Counted from the first letter of the stretch, positions 15,368 through 24,239 are shown. The stretch is 39,864 nucleotides of DNA from Bradyrhizobium jicamae (GCF_018130215.1 NZ_JAFCKQ010000063.1:1-39864); one strand, 5' to 3'. Made by a program: numbers and translations. Notes: a model not told the origin generated them from the sequence alone.

Positions 15368-16417
15368 TCCCGCGACCGCGCGACGGACGAGGGCGATGAC
15401 CTCGTCCGCCTCCTGTTCGGTGCTGTCAAAGCGGGCCACGAACCGGATCACCTCGTCGCCTCGTCGGGCGAATTGTAGCCCGTTCGCCGCGAGCCGGTTG
15501 ATGGCCAATGCGGGCAGCCTGGCGAAAATCAAATTGGCTTCCACTGGAGCAACGAGCTGAACGTCAGGTAGCGCGGCGAGACCTGCTCCAAGGTAGGCAG
15601 CCACGGCATTGGCCTTTGCCGCGAGTCGCAGATAAAGGCGATCCTCGATATAGGCGAGCAGCTGTGCGGACGCATAACGCATCTTCGACGCGGTCTGCCC
15701 GGCACGACGAAGCCGATAGGATAGGGGTTCAACGAGGTCCTGGTCGAAGACCACGATCGCATCCGCTGACATCGTCCCGTTTTTGGTTGCCCCAAACGAC
15801 AGGATGTCGACGCCCGCTCGCCAGGTCATGTCGGCAGGGCTGCAGCCGAGCCGCACCAACCCGTTGGCGAACCGGGCGCCATCCATGTGCAGCGACAGAT
15901 TCTTGTCACGGGCGATTTCGCCGATCTCGGCGATCTCGGCGAGAGGGTAGACCGTCCCGTATTCACTGGCTTGAGTGATCGACACGGCGTCGGGCTGCGC
16001 GCGATTGCGTACTCCCCAAGCTGCCCCGGTGACCGCCTCGCGCAGGATTGGCGGCTCGATCCGAAAGTGCCGTCCGGGCAGCGTGAGGAGCTTCGCTCCA
16101 CCTGTGAAGGCTTCGGTCGCGCCGCCTTCCGCCGTGTCGATATGTGCCTCTTTGTGGCAATAGATCGCGCCATAGGGCCGCACGCAGGTCGCGAGCGATA
16201 AAGCATTGGCAGCCGTACCGGTCGAGACTGGGAATACCGTGACCTCGGTCTCGAACAGCGTCGAGAAGCGCTGATTCAGCAACTTGGAATAATCGTCGTC
16301 GCCGTAAGCCGCGGCCGGGCCGCGATTGGCCTCCTCGATCGCTCGCATTATCTCAGGGCTGACCGGCGCGACGTTGTCGCTGCGGAAATTCGGGAGCGCT
16401 TGGGCTGCTTTGTTCAT
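15320..16417 (-). CDS. Threonine-aldolase-family PLP enzyme
   Basis: 365 residues, full length for low-specificity L-threonine aldolases (beta-eliminating lyase fold). Visible features are NFRSDNVAPVSPEI, AYGDDDYSKLLNQ, CHKEAHIDTAEGG (His89 stacks on the cofactor in this family), HMDGARFANGL with Asp179, and the PLP lysine in FGATKNGTMSADA (Lys212). Such enzymes split beta-hydroxy-alpha-amino acids into glycine and an aldehyde. It is the last gene of an eight-gene operon, 16 bp after the permease gene, with GTGAGGA as ribosome site. The real substrate may not be threonine, given the operon contents. Confidence 0.88.
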   Translation of the reverse strand: MNKAAQALPNFRSDNVAPVSPEIMRAIEEANRGPAAAYGDDDYSKLLNQRFSTLFETEVTVFPVSTGTAANALSLATCVRPYGAIYCHKEAHIDTAEGGATEAFTGGAKLLTLPGRHFRIEPPILREAVTGAAWGVRNRAQPDAVSITQASEYGTVYPLAEIAEIGEIARDKNLSLHMDGARFANGLVRLGCSPADMTWRAGVDILSFGATKNGTMSADAIVVFDQDLVEPLSYRLRRAGQTASKMRYASAQLLAYIEDRLYLRLAAKANAVAAYLGAGLAALPDVQLVAPVEANLIFARLPALAINRLAANGLQFARRGDEVIRFVARFDSTEQEADEVIALVRRAVAGSATVGVTTSATSRQK

Positions 16418-16433
16418 ATCGTCCTCACCAGCG

Positions 16434-18071
16434 TTAGATCGCGGTTGTTTCGTGCTTGCTTATGCGTCGGTTGATCAGGAGCAACGGGATTGCGGTGACC
16501 AGGATGAGCACCGCGGCTGCGGCGGCCGCGAGTCCCGCGCCGGTGCCCTCGATGGCATGGTACATCACGACGGTCGTGGTGACCCAGCCGCTCGCGTAGA
16601 GCACGATGGTTGCGCTCAGCTCGGATGCCGCGGTGATCCAGACCAGCACCAGTCCGCCGACAAGGCCGCTCGCCATCAATGGCACTGTCAGGGTCGCGAA
16701 GGTTTTGCTCGGCGAGACCCCGAGATTGATCGAGGCTTCCTCGAGCGAGGGGTCGAGCTGATGCACGATTGCCGAGGCCGATCGGATCGCGAAGGGCAAT
16801 TTGCGGACGACATAGGCGATGACCAGAATCAGCCAGCCGCCGGTCAAGATCAAAGCACCGCTGTTGAACGCGATGATGAGCCCGATCGCCAGGATCGTGC
16901 CGGAGACCGCAAACGGCATCATGCCGACGAAATCGAGCAAGCCTGACAGGCGCGAGCGGTGCCGGGCCACCACGTAGCCGATCGGAGCGCCGATCAGCAT
17001 GGTGGCGACGGCCGCGATGCTGGCGAGTGTCAGTGTATTGAGCAGCGGCCGATAGGAGCCCGACAACAGGGTCGCGTAATTGCCCAATCCGAGCTCCCAG
17101 GTCAGCACGGGCCCGTTGAAGTGCAGGACGGAGACCATCAACACGGCCGCAAAAGGCAGCAGCGAGGCAATCACAATGCCCCAACTCACGATCGCAGCCA
17201 CCAGCCGCAGTCCAGGTGTCAGCGGCAGCTTCGTTGGCGCACTGCGGGCATTGGTCGAGAAACGGCGTTTGCCGAGATAGTGCCGTTGAGCGAGAAGCGC
17301 GAGCGCCGTGCAGGCGATCAGGAGCACGCTGAGCGCACCTGCCGCAGCCGGATTGGCGTCAGACTCGCCGGCGAACAGCTTGAAGATGTCGACGGCCAGG
17401 AACGGCCGGTCCTCAGCCAGCACCGCCGGCACGCCGAAATTCTCCAGCGCCTCAATAAACACCAACAGTCCGCCGGCAAGGATCGCCGGTATCACGATCG
17501 GCAGCAGCACGGTGCGGATCACATAGGGCCGTGAACCGCCGAGATTGCGGCCTGCCTCCTCTATCGAGGCATCGACGGCCTGGAACCCGGCCAGCACGGG
17601 CATGACGACGTAGGGATAGAGCGTCAACGTGAACACGATGACGATGCCGGGCAGGCCGTAGATCGAGCCGATCGGGATGCCGATTCCGCGCAAGGCGCTA
17701 GTGACAACGCCGGCATGGCCGAACAGCAGCACGAGCGCGTAGGCGCCAACGAAGGAAGGCAGGACCAGCGGCAGGGACGCAAGCGTCAGCAGCAGCGCGC
17801 GGCCTGGTATGTCGATCCGGGCAAGACAGAAGGCGAGCGGGATGCCGATCGCGCATGTGAAGGCCGTCGCGAGCGCGGCGCAGAGCAGACTGTTGCCGAT
17901 GCTGCCGAGGTAATAGCGGCTCTTCACAATCGCCGCGTAGTTCCCAAGTGTCAGGCCGCCCGTGCCGTCGATCCGTATGCTCGCATCCAGAACGAGCGCC
18001 AACGGGTAGAGCAGAAAGACCGCGAGCAACACCAGCGCCGCCAGCGTCACGATAGCGGCGAAGCGTTTCAT
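16434..18071 (-). CDS. ABC transporter permease, two fused membrane domains
   Basis: 545 residues with about twelve hydrophobic spans arranged as two binding-protein-dependent permease domains in one chain, as in iron(III) (FbpB/AfuB) and phosphonate/polyamine-like (PhnV-type) systems. Each half has an EAA-type loop: SIEEAGRNLGGSRPYVIRTV in the first and SLEEASINLGVSPSKTFATL in the second. The start ATG overlaps the ATPase gene stop by four bases (ATGA), so the two are coupled. With the ATPase and the binding protein it completes one importer. The ligand is not readable from the sequence. Confidence 0.9.
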   Translation of the reverse strand: MKRFAAIVTLAALVLLAVFLLYPLALVLDASIRIDGTGGLTLGNYAAIVKSRYYLGSIGNSLLCAALATAFTCAIGIPLAFCLARIDIPGRALLLTLASLPLVLPSFVGAYALVLLFGHAGVVTSALRGIGIPIGSIYGLPGIVIVFTLTLYPYVVMPVLAGFQAVDASIEEAGRNLGGSRPYVIRTVLLPIVIPAILAGGLLVFIEALENFGVPAVLAEDRPFLAVDIFKLFAGESDANPAAAGALSVLLIACTALALLAQRHYLGKRRFSTNARSAPTKLPLTPGLRLVAAIVSWGIVIASLLPFAAVLMVSVLHFNGPVLTWELGLGNYATLLSGSYRPLLNTLTLASIAAVATMLIGAPIGYVVARHRSRLSGLLDFVGMMPFAVSGTILAIGLIIAFNSGALILTGGWLILVIAYVVRKLPFAIRSASAIVHQLDPSLEEASINLGVSPSKTFATLTVPLMASGLVGGLVLVWITAASELSATIVLYASGWVTTTVVMYHAIEGTGAGLAAAAAAVLILVTAIPLLLINRRISKHETTAI

Positions 18072-19129
18072 GGCGCCGGATACGCCGTGATCTGGGCAGG
18101 GTCGTAGGCAAGAGTGAGCGGAGCGCCGGGCAAGACATCAATCATCTGGCCGCCGAGCGCGGCGATCCGAATCCGGGTGCCGTCTGGCAAGGTTGCGTGG
18201 AGACGCTGCATCGGGCCCAAAAATTCGCGTAGCGCCAGGCGTGCCTGAACGAGCGGGCCGTCGGAACCGTCTCCCAGCCGTAGAGCCTCCGGCCTGACCG
18301 ACAGCAACACCGGTGCGCCCGGCGATGCAACCTCGCCTCTGACTGAGAACGCCGTTCCGGCTGCTGCGACGGGGGTGTTGCGGCCGTCGAAAGCGCCAGC
18401 GATGCCCGGCACCATATTGGTCGAACCGAGAAACTCGGCGACGAACGCAGTCTGCGGCATCCGATAGATGCGTTCGGGCGCATCCACCTGCTCGATCTTG
18501 CCGTGACGCAAGACGGCGATGCGGTCGGAGATCGCGAGCGCCTCCTCCTGATCGTGCGTCACGTAGATCGCCGTCAGGCCGAGCGCCCGCTGGAGTTGCC
18601 GGATCTCGATCCGCATTTCGGTGCGCAGCTGCGCGTCGAGATTGGAGAGCGGCTCGTCGAACAGGAGCACGGCAGGTTCGATGACGAGCGCGCGGGCGAT
18701 CGCCACGCGTTGCAGCTGACCACCGGAGAGCTGATGTGGCGAGCGTGGACCGTAACCCGCAAGGCGCACCCGCTCGAGCGCCTTGTCAACACGCGATGCG
18801 ATCTCGGCAGCCAGTACCTTCCTGGCCTTCAGCCCGTAGGCCACGTTTTCGGCGACGGTGTGGTTCGGGAAGATCGCGTAGTTCTGAAACACCATGCCGG
18901 TGTCGCGGCGATGCGCGGGCAGGGCATCGATGCGCCGGTCGTCAAAGGAAATAGACCCGGATTCGACATCGACGAAGCCGGCGATCATGCGCAGCAGCGT
19001 CGTCTTCCCGCAACCCGAAGGCCCAAGCAACGTGAACAGCTCGCCATGCCCGATGTCGAGCGAGATGTCGTTCACGGCCCGCACCGTGCCGAAGGTGCGG
19101 GTCAGGCTTTCAATCCGGATCCTGGTCAT
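18068..19129 (-). CDS. ABC transporter ATP-binding protein
   Basis: 353 residues with Walker A GPSGCGKTT (36-44), Q-loop VFQNYAIFPNHTV, signature LSGGQLQR (133-140), Walker B VLLFDEP (153-159) and switch His in YVTHDQEEAL. The C-terminal 110 residues form a TOBE-type domain (VLLSVRPEALRLGDG), typical of the spermidine/putrescine-iron-phosphonate group of importers. It is placed four bases after the binding-protein gene and overlaps the permease gene. It powers uptake at the inner face of the cytoplasmic membrane. Confidence 0.93.
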   Translation of the reverse strand: MTRIRIESLTRTFGTVRAVNDISLDIGHGELFTLLGPSGCGKTTLLRMIAGFVDVESGSISFDDRRIDALPAHRRDTGMVFQNYAIFPNHTVAENVAYGLKARKVLAAEIASRVDKALERVRLAGYGPRSPHQLSGGQLQRVAIARALVIEPAVLLFDEPLSNLDAQLRTEMRIEIRQLQRALGLTAIYVTHDQEEALAISDRIAVLRHGKIEQVDAPERIYRMPQTAFVAEFLGSTNMVPGIAGAFDGRNTPVAAAGTAFSVRGEVASPGAPVLLSVRPEALRLGDGSDGPLVQARLALREFLGPMQRLHATLPDGTRIRIAALGGQMIDVLPGAPLTLAYDPAQITAYPAP

Positions 19130-19133
19130 GGGA

Positions 19134-20144
19134 TTAGCGCGTGTTCTGGATCGTGGTCTTCAGCCGCGCGAGAGTGTCGCGCCGGGCCGCTTCCCATTTG
19201 GCGTCGTCGTAGGGCAGCACCTTGATCGCCGAAAACGGCAGCATCCCAGGTGCGACAGCCTCAAGCTCGATATCCTGACGGGAAGGGCGCCGGAAGGTCG
19301 CCTTTAGCAACATCTCCTGGACTTCTTTGCTGGCCAGGTAGTCGACCAGCCGCTTGGCGGACTCGGGGTTCGGTCCGCCTTTCAGGACCGCCGCGCCCTC
19401 GACGCCCGCATATGTGCCCTCGGCCGGATAAATGACGCTCACCGGCGCGCCATTATGGGCCCACAGGAAGCCGGCATATTCGAGGGTGATGCCAAGCGGA
19501 TATTCGCCGCTACCGATCCCGTCGAACACCTGGGTCGAGCGGTTGAGCACCTTCGCATTCGCGAGCAGCCGGCCCATCTTCGTCCAGGCTGCGTCATCCG
19601 CTCCCCACAGCGAGAGAAGCGTGGTCGCGGCCGCATATGAGAATCCGGAGTTGGCCGGGTCGGTAAAGGCGAGCTTGCCGTTCCATTTCGGATCGAGGAG
19701 GTCGGCCCAGGATTTGGGCCCGCTGGTCTTGTCGATCGCCTTGGTATTCTGGCCGATCACAACGACCTGGACGTTGGTGCCTAGCCAAAGGTCGTTTGGA
19801 TCGCGGAATTGGGCGGGCACGGCTTCGCGGCCCTTGGCTGGGTAAGCTTGAAGATACGGGCTCGCCAGCCGCAGCAGCGTCGCATTGACACCCCAGATCA
19901 CGTCACCCTGCGGATTGGCGGACTCGGAGGCGACGCGGCGGACCAGGACGCCTGATCCGGTCGAGACCACGTCGACCTTGATCCCGGTCGCCTTGGCGAA
20001 CCCTTCGGCGACAAGATTGTTCACGGTATCGTCGTTAGCCGAATAGAGCACGACCCTCTGCTGGGCCGAGGCCAGCCCGGCCGCGAACAGCGATGCCGCG
20101 AGCGTCACGACTCGGGCGAGGACGGAGGCAGGACATCTCATCAT
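19134..20144 (-). CDS. ABC transporter periplasmic substrate-binding protein
   Basis: 336 residues with a Sec signal peptide (LARVVTLAASLFAAGLASAQ, cleavage after ASA). The mature part begins QRVVLYSANDDTVNNLVAEG and contains SWADLLDPKWNGKLAFTDPA and KVLNRSTQVFDGIGSGEYPLGIT, the pattern of family-1/8 (FbpA- and 2-aminoethylphosphonate-like) binding proteins. No tyrosine pair typical of ferric binders stands out, so an organic anion or amino-acid-like ligand is more likely; this is inference. ATG at 20141 is an alternative start. It is fifth in the operon, 28 bp after the aminotransferase. Confidence 0.9.
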   Translation of the reverse strand: MMRCPASVLARVVTLAASLFAAGLASAQQRVVLYSANDDTVNNLVAEGFAKATGIKVDVVSTGSGVLVRRVASESANPQGDVIWGVNATLLRLASPYLQAYPAKGREAVPAQFRDPNDLWLGTNVQVVVIGQNTKAIDKTSGPKSWADLLDPKWNGKLAFTDPANSGFSYAAATTLLSLWGADDAAWTKMGRLLANAKVLNRSTQVFDGIGSGEYPLGITLEYAGFLWAHNGAPVSVIYPAEGTYAGVEGAAVLKGGPNPESAKRLVDYLASKEVQEMLLKATFRRPSRQDIELEAVAPGMLPFSAIKVLPYDDAKWEAARRDTLARLKTTIQNTR

Positions 20145-20172
20145 GGTTCGCCCTTATCGGTTCATTGGTTGC

Positions 20173-21351
20173 TCATGCGGTGGCGGCGAGGTACTCGGTG
20201 GCCGCCTTGAGCCCGGCGCCGGGTTCGATCTGCAAGCCGAGCTTCGTGAGTGCGTCTTCAAGATGCAGAAGGTCGGTCAGAATGGTTCCCGTGCTTAAAG
20301 CGCCCATCGTGCCAAACCGGATGACGCGGCCGGAGAGACGGTTGCGGGCGCCTGCGATCACCGTGCGATGGTCCTGGTAAAGCTGCCGGACGATGGCTCC
20401 GCCTTCGAGCCCGTCCGGGACCTTGAAGACCACGACCGTGCTCGAGCGCGGCTCATCGCGGCAAAAATCCGCGAGTCCAAGCGCCGCGCCGCCGGCGCGC
20501 AGCGCGGCGGAGAGTTTCCTGTGGCGCACGAGCACATTGGGGAAGCCTTCCTCATGGATCATCGTCAAGGCCTCACGCAGACCATAGATGAGGCTCACCG
20601 GTGCCGTGAATGCGGTCTCGTTCTGCTCCGCGGATTTCAGCGCGCGACGGAAATCCCAATAAAAGGTCGATCGCCGCTCATCCTGCCCGATCACGCGCCA
20701 CGCCTTGGCGCTCACGCTGGCATGTGCGAGGCCGGGAGGGCACATCAAGGCCTTTTGCGAGGCCGAGACCACGATGTCGACGCCCCATTCGTCTTGCCGC
20801 ATCTCGATGCCGCCGAGACCACTGACGGAATCGGCGATCAGCAGCGTTGGCCGGTCGCAAACGAGTGCGCCGAGCGCCGCGAGATCGGCCACGATCCCGG
20901 TCGAGCTCTCATTGTGCACGACAACGACGGCGCGATAGGCGTGCTCGCGCAACCGGGCCCCCACCGCGGCGACATCGATCGCCTGGCCCCATTCGATCGC
21001 GACCGTGTCGACGGTGATGTTCATGGCCTTGGCGATGGTGGTGAAGCGCTCGCCGAACTGACCATGCTCGATCACCAGGATCCGGCTGCCGGGCCCCACT
21101 ACGTTGACGAGCGCGGCCTCCATGACGCCTGTTCCGGAGCTTGCAAAGAACAGGACGTGATTTGTCGTGCCCAGAATGGGGCGGATCATCTCCTGCGTCT
21201 CGCCGATCGCGGTCCGGCATTCGGGACCGCGATGGTTGACCACTATCCGAGCCATCGCCTGCCGCACCCGCTCGGGCACCTCGGTTGGACCCGGAAGCCG
21301 AAGACGGTAGCCCGTCGAGGCGATGGCGGAGGGGGTCTCTGTGGCCGTCAT
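20173..21351 (-). CDS. Class V PLP-dependent aminotransferase
   Basis: 392 residues related to alanine/serine/aspartate-glyoxylate aminotransferases. Features are the LPGPTEVPERV N-terminal loop, FFASSGTGVMEAAL (phosphate binding), VVHNESSTGIVADL, ADSVSGLGG with Asp174, and the PLP lysine in SASQKALMCPPGLAH (Lys200). The start ATG overlaps the LeuD-type gene stop. The family usually moves an amino group between a dicarboxylic or small amino acid and glyoxylate or pyruvate. In this operon it could deaminate the imported compound, or recycle glycine/glyoxylate formed by the threonine-aldolase-type enzyme. Confidence 0.9.
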   Translation of the reverse strand: MTATETPSAIASTGYRLRLPGPTEVPERVRQAMARIVVNHRGPECRTAIGETQEMIRPILGTTNHVLFFASSGTGVMEAALVNVVGPGSRILVIEHGQFGERFTTIAKAMNITVDTVAIEWGQAIDVAAVGARLREHAYRAVVVVHNESSTGIVADLAALGALVCDRPTLLIADSVSGLGGIEMRQDEWGVDIVVSASQKALMCPPGLAHASVSAKAWRVIGQDERRSTFYWDFRRALKSAEQNETAFTAPVSLIYGLREALTMIHEEGFPNVLVRHRKLSAALRAGGAALGLADFCRDEPRSSTVVVFKVPDGLEGGAIVRQLYQDHRTVIAGARNRLSGRVIRFGTMGALSTGTILTDLLHLEDALTKLGLQIEPGAGLKAATEYLAATA

Positions 21352-21845
21352 AGCTTGAAGTCACCGTTCTGACGCATGTAGGGAACGAGGCCGCCCGAGC
21401 GCAGGATCGCCAGCATGATCGGCGGCAGCGGCTCCGGGCTGAGCGTCTCGCCGCTGCGTTCGTTGCGGATCGGGCCGGTGCCGTCGGAACTCAGGATGTC
21501 GCCCTCACAGATCTTGCCGGTATCGCAGACGAGCGGCAGCAAGCCGTTGTTGATGGCGTTGCGGTAGTACGTGCGCGAGAATCCTCTAGCCAGCACCGCC
21601 GGAATGCCGGCGCCGAGCACTGTCGTGACGGCGACCTCCATGGCCGAACCGCAACCGAAATTCTTGCCCGCCACCAGGATGTCTCCGGGCTGTACAGAGG
21701 CTGCGAAGGCGGGGTCGACATGCTCGAACAGGAATTGCCTGAGAACGGCGGGGTCGAGGCTGTCCCGCTTGCGGGTCGAGCTGATGATCGAGTCGGTGTT
21801 GACGTCATCGCCAACCAGTCGCGCGCGTCCTCGCAGAGGTGTCAT
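21348..21845 (-). CDS. 3-isopropylmalate dehydratase small-subunit family protein (LeuD-like)
   Basis: 165 residues, the usual length of separate LeuD-type subunits. It has GDDVNTDSIISSTRKRD near the N-terminus and the swivelling-domain motif GKNFGCGSAMEVAVTTVLGAG, then ARGFSRTYYRNAINNGLLPL. Classical LeuD reads GSSREHA after NFGCG; here it is GSAMEVA, so substrate contacts differ and leucine synthesis is unlikely. It overlaps the LeuC-type gene by four bases, so the two subunits are made together. It belongs to a catabolic operon rather than a leu locus. Confidence 0.9.
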   Translation of the reverse strand: MTPLRGRARLVGDDVNTDSIISSTRKRDSLDPAVLRQFLFEHVDPAFAASVQPGDILVAGKNFGCGSAMEVAVTTVLGAGIPAVLARGFSRTYYRNAINNGLLPLVCDTGKICEGDILSSDGTGPIRNERSGETLSPEPLPPIMLAILRSGGLVPYMRQNGDFKL

Positions 21846-23104
21846 CGCGACACCTCGCGGGGATCGGTCACCGCGCCGCGTGTTGCAGTGGCTGCGCAGG
21901 CAGCCGGTGAGGCGAGATAAATCGATGCCTTGGCGTTACCCATGCGGCCCTTGAAGTTGCGATTGGCGGTCGAGATCACCGAAACCCCGTCTCCGGGAAT
22001 CACTCCGCAGGTCCCGCAGCAGGAGCCACAACCCGGCTCGACCACCGTCGCGCCGAAGCCGACCATGGCGTCGAGCGTGCCGTCGGCCGCCATGGCGTCG
22101 CGGACCTCGCGCGATGCCGGCGTGACCACGAGCTGTACGCCGGGCGCAACGCCTCCACCCGCCTCGAGCACGGCAAGTGCCTGATGGAAGTCGCGTAACC
22201 TGCCGCCCGTGCAGGTGCCTAGATAGACCATCTGCACCGGCGTGCCGGCGGCGTCCTCGAGCGCCACCACCTGATCCACCAAATGCGGTAAGGCGATTTG
22301 CGGTTTGAGGGCGTCGAGCGCGATCTCGACAGTCCGGCTGTAGTGAGCATCCGGATCTGCTGTGACCGGTTCGATAGCGTGGCGGGTGCGCCCCTGCAGA
22401 TAGGCGACGGTTTCAGCATCGGCCGGGAAGATGCCGGTCTTCGCTCCCATCTCGACCGCAAGATTGCTCAGGACGAGGCGGTCCTCAAGCGCGAGCGTGG
22501 CGACACCGGGCCCCGCGAATTCGAGAGCCTGATAGGCGGCACCATCAGCACCAAGCATACCCGCGAGTGCCAGTGCGACATCCTTCGCATAGACGCCGCT
22601 CGGCAGTTGTCCGGTCAGCACGATGCGGATCGAATCCGGCACGCGCAGCCAGATCCTGCCACACAGCATGATGGCGGCGAGATCGGACGAGCCGATGCCG
22701 GTCGCAAAGCAATTCAACGCGCCGTATGTCACCGCGTGGCTGTCGGCTCCAACGACCAAACTGCCCGGCAGCGCGCGGCCGGTCTCAACGATGAGCTGGT
22801 GGCCGATTCCTTCGCCGGCCTCATGCAGCGTGACGCCGAAGCGTTTGGCGAAGTCTCGCATCACGCGATGCAGTTCTATCGTCTGCGGGCTCGTCGGCGG
22901 CACGTAATGGTCGAGCGCAAAGACCAATCGCGCGGAATCGCGCATGTTCTCCGCGCCCATCGCCTTGAAATAATCGAGCGCCATCGGAACCGAACCGTCG
23001 GTGCCGAGCGCGCAATCGACTTCGCAGACCACGAGGTCGCCGGCTTGCGCATCCTGCCCGGATTTGCGAGCGAGGATCTTCTCGGAGATCGTACGCCCGG
23101 CCAT
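21842..23104 (-). CDS. 3-isopropylmalate/homoaconitate dehydratase large-subunit family protein (LeuC-like)
   Basis: 420 residues, the length of archaeal-type LeuC/HacA proteins. The three cysteines that bind the [4Fe-4S] cluster are present: Cys298 in GTCTGGR and Cys359/Cys362 in PGCGSCCG. VGADSHAVTYGALNCFATGIGSSD and the C-terminal NFKGRMG are also kept. With the LeuD-type partner it should catalyse a hydration/dehydration of a di- or tricarboxylate. It starts two bases after the truncated RraA-type gene. The exact substrate cannot be read from sequence. Confidence 0.92.
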   Translation of the reverse strand: MAGRTISEKILARKSGQDAQAGDLVVCEVDCALGTDGSVPMALDYFKAMGAENMRDSARLVFALDHYVPPTSPQTIELHRVMRDFAKRFGVTLHEAGEGIGHQLIVETGRALPGSLVVGADSHAVTYGALNCFATGIGSSDLAAIMLCGRIWLRVPDSIRIVLTGQLPSGVYAKDVALALAGMLGADGAAYQALEFAGPGVATLALEDRLVLSNLAVEMGAKTGIFPADAETVAYLQGRTRHAIEPVTADPDAHYSRTVEIALDALKPQIALPHLVDQVVALEDAAGTPVQMVYLGTCTGGRLRDFHQALAVLEAGGGVAPGVQLVVTPASREVRDAMAADGTLDAMVGFGATVVEPGCGSCCGTCGVIPGDGVSVISTANRNFKGRMGNAKASIYLASPAACAATATRGAVTDPREVSR

Positions 23105-23106
23105 CG

Positions 23107-23424
23107 CTAGACCTCTGGCATCTCGTAGCCGAGACGGCTGAGCGAGGCGTCCACCCGGCTACGATCGAGCGTACCGGCTTCGATCGCCGCCATTTGCCTG
23201 ATCTCGGAAGCCTGCTCGCCGGGGCGAGTCTTCACGGTCAGAGCGGGACCAGCAATGCCGCCGGCCGCATGCATCGGCGGGAGCGTCGCGCTGCCCGAGG
23301 CCATGCGTGACATCACATCACTGATATTGGCGACCGGAAGGGCGCGAGCCCGCTCGACCCATTCGCCTGCGACGACACGCTTGCGGGAAAGGATCCTGAG
23401 CCCTACGGCCATACCGAACCCCAT
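23107..23424 (-). CDS. RraA/HMG-aldolase-family protein with large internal deletion
   Basis: About 105 residues from ATG 23424 (ATG 23412 also possible). The first 69 residues (RALPVANISDVMSRMASGSA, then AGGIAGPALTVKTRPG) match the N-terminus of RraA-type 4-hydroxy-4-methyl-2-oxoglutarate/4-carboxy-4-hydroxy-2-oxoadipate aldolases. The last 35 (AAIEAGTLDRSRVDASLSRL) match the C-terminus. Roughly 110 middle residues, with the catalytic Arg-Asp pair and metal site, are missing and the frame is kept. First gene of the eight-gene operon and only two bases before the LeuC-type gene. Catalytically dead as it stands, unless the gap is an assembly artefact. Confidence 0.75.
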   Translation of the reverse strand: MGFGMAVGLRILSRKRVVAGEWVERARALPVANISDVMSRMASGSATLPPMHAAGGIAGPALTVKTRPGEQASEIRQMAAIEAGTLDRSRVDASLSRLGYEMPEV

Positions 23425-23435
23425 TGAAAATGGAA

Positions 23436-23460
23436 TGCCGTTACGCATAGTGTAATGGCA
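23436..23460. promoter_or_regulatory. 25-bp palindrome, probable IclR-type operator
   Basis: TGCCGTTAC (23436-23444) and GTAATGGCA (23452-23460) match as inverted repeats at 8 of 9 positions around a seven-base spacer. The palindrome lies between the divergent IclR gene (start 23505) and the operon start at 23424, the normal place for an IclR-family binding site. Its half-sites overlap longer frames upstream of 23424, supporting the shorter start for the RraA-type gene. Confidence 0.6.
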
Positions 23461-23504
23461 ACGTAACGAGGTCAACCCGGAATCGGCGCGACAGGGGGAT
23501 TTCA

Positions 23505-24239
23505 ATGCCGAAGACGCAGGGGGTCGCTGCCGTGCAACGCGCGCTGGCGATCCTAGATACCTTCGCTGGAGCCGGGTCGCGCAGCCTGGCCGACATCGCC
23601 AAGATCACGGGTTTGGCGAAACCAACCGTGATGCGTTCGCTGGTGTCGTTGGATGAAGCCGGCTACGTCCTCCGCCTCAGCGACGGCCGCTACGCACTCG
23701 GCGCGAAGACTTTCCAGCTCGGCACCACCTATCGGGCCAATTTCAATCTCGAACAGCATGTGCTGCCGGTGCTCCAGCGGCTAAGCCAGCAGACGTTGGA
23801 GAGCAGCGCGTTCCACGTGCGCGAACGCGATAGCCGGCTCTGCCTGTTTCGGGTGGATTCGCCCCAACTCGTACGCGACGTCGCACGGCCCACAAATCTC
23901 GCGCCGCTCGATCTGACCTCGACGGGACAAGTGCTGACGATGGCCCGTTGGGCCGACCGCGTGGATGACGGCGTGCACATCTTCGTCAGCTCCGGAATTT
24001 ACGACGCCGTGACGGCCTCTCTTTCCACCGCCGTCTTCGGCCACGACCGAGCACTGATGGGTGCCATGACGGTTAGCGGCCCGATCGAACGCATTCGTCG
24101 GGCCGACCTCGGGGCGCTGGCGTCCCGGCTCACCGACGCCTCGCATCAACTATCGCTTGTGCTCGGTGCGCCACTGCCCCGGGCGGTCGGCGCGCCGCGG
24201 ATCATCAGCTTGCCATCAGCCGAAACCGGCTCTCCCTGA
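23505..24239 (+). CDS. IclR-family transcriptional regulator
   Basis: 244 residues starting at ATG 23505 after AGGGGG. The N-terminal winged helix-turn-helix shows VQRALAILDTFAGAGSRSLA, DIAKITGLAKPTVMRSL and GYVLRLSDGRYALG; the C-terminal ligand-binding domain follows to about residue 230. Divergent from the eight-gene operon with a palindrome between them, so it most probably controls that operon in response to the imported compound or an intermediate. IclR proteins can repress or activate; which applies here cannot be told. Intact. Confidence 0.92.
   Translation: MPKTQGVAAVQRALAILDTFAGAGSRSLADIAKITGLAKPTVMRSLVSLDEAGYVLRLSDGRYALGAKTFQLGTTYRANFNLEQHVLPVLQRLSQQTLESSAFHVRERDSRLCLFRVDSPQLVRDVARPTNLAPLDLTSTGQVLTMARWADRVDDGVHIFVSSGIYDAVTASLSTAVFGHDRALMGAMTVSGPIERIRRADLGALASRLTDASHQLSLVLGAPLPRAVGAPRIISLPSAETGSP

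Noticed and set aside
16326..16946. A 206-codon plus-strand frame over the ABC permease
   Set aside because: Antisense shadow of a gene with clear membrane spans and EAA loops.
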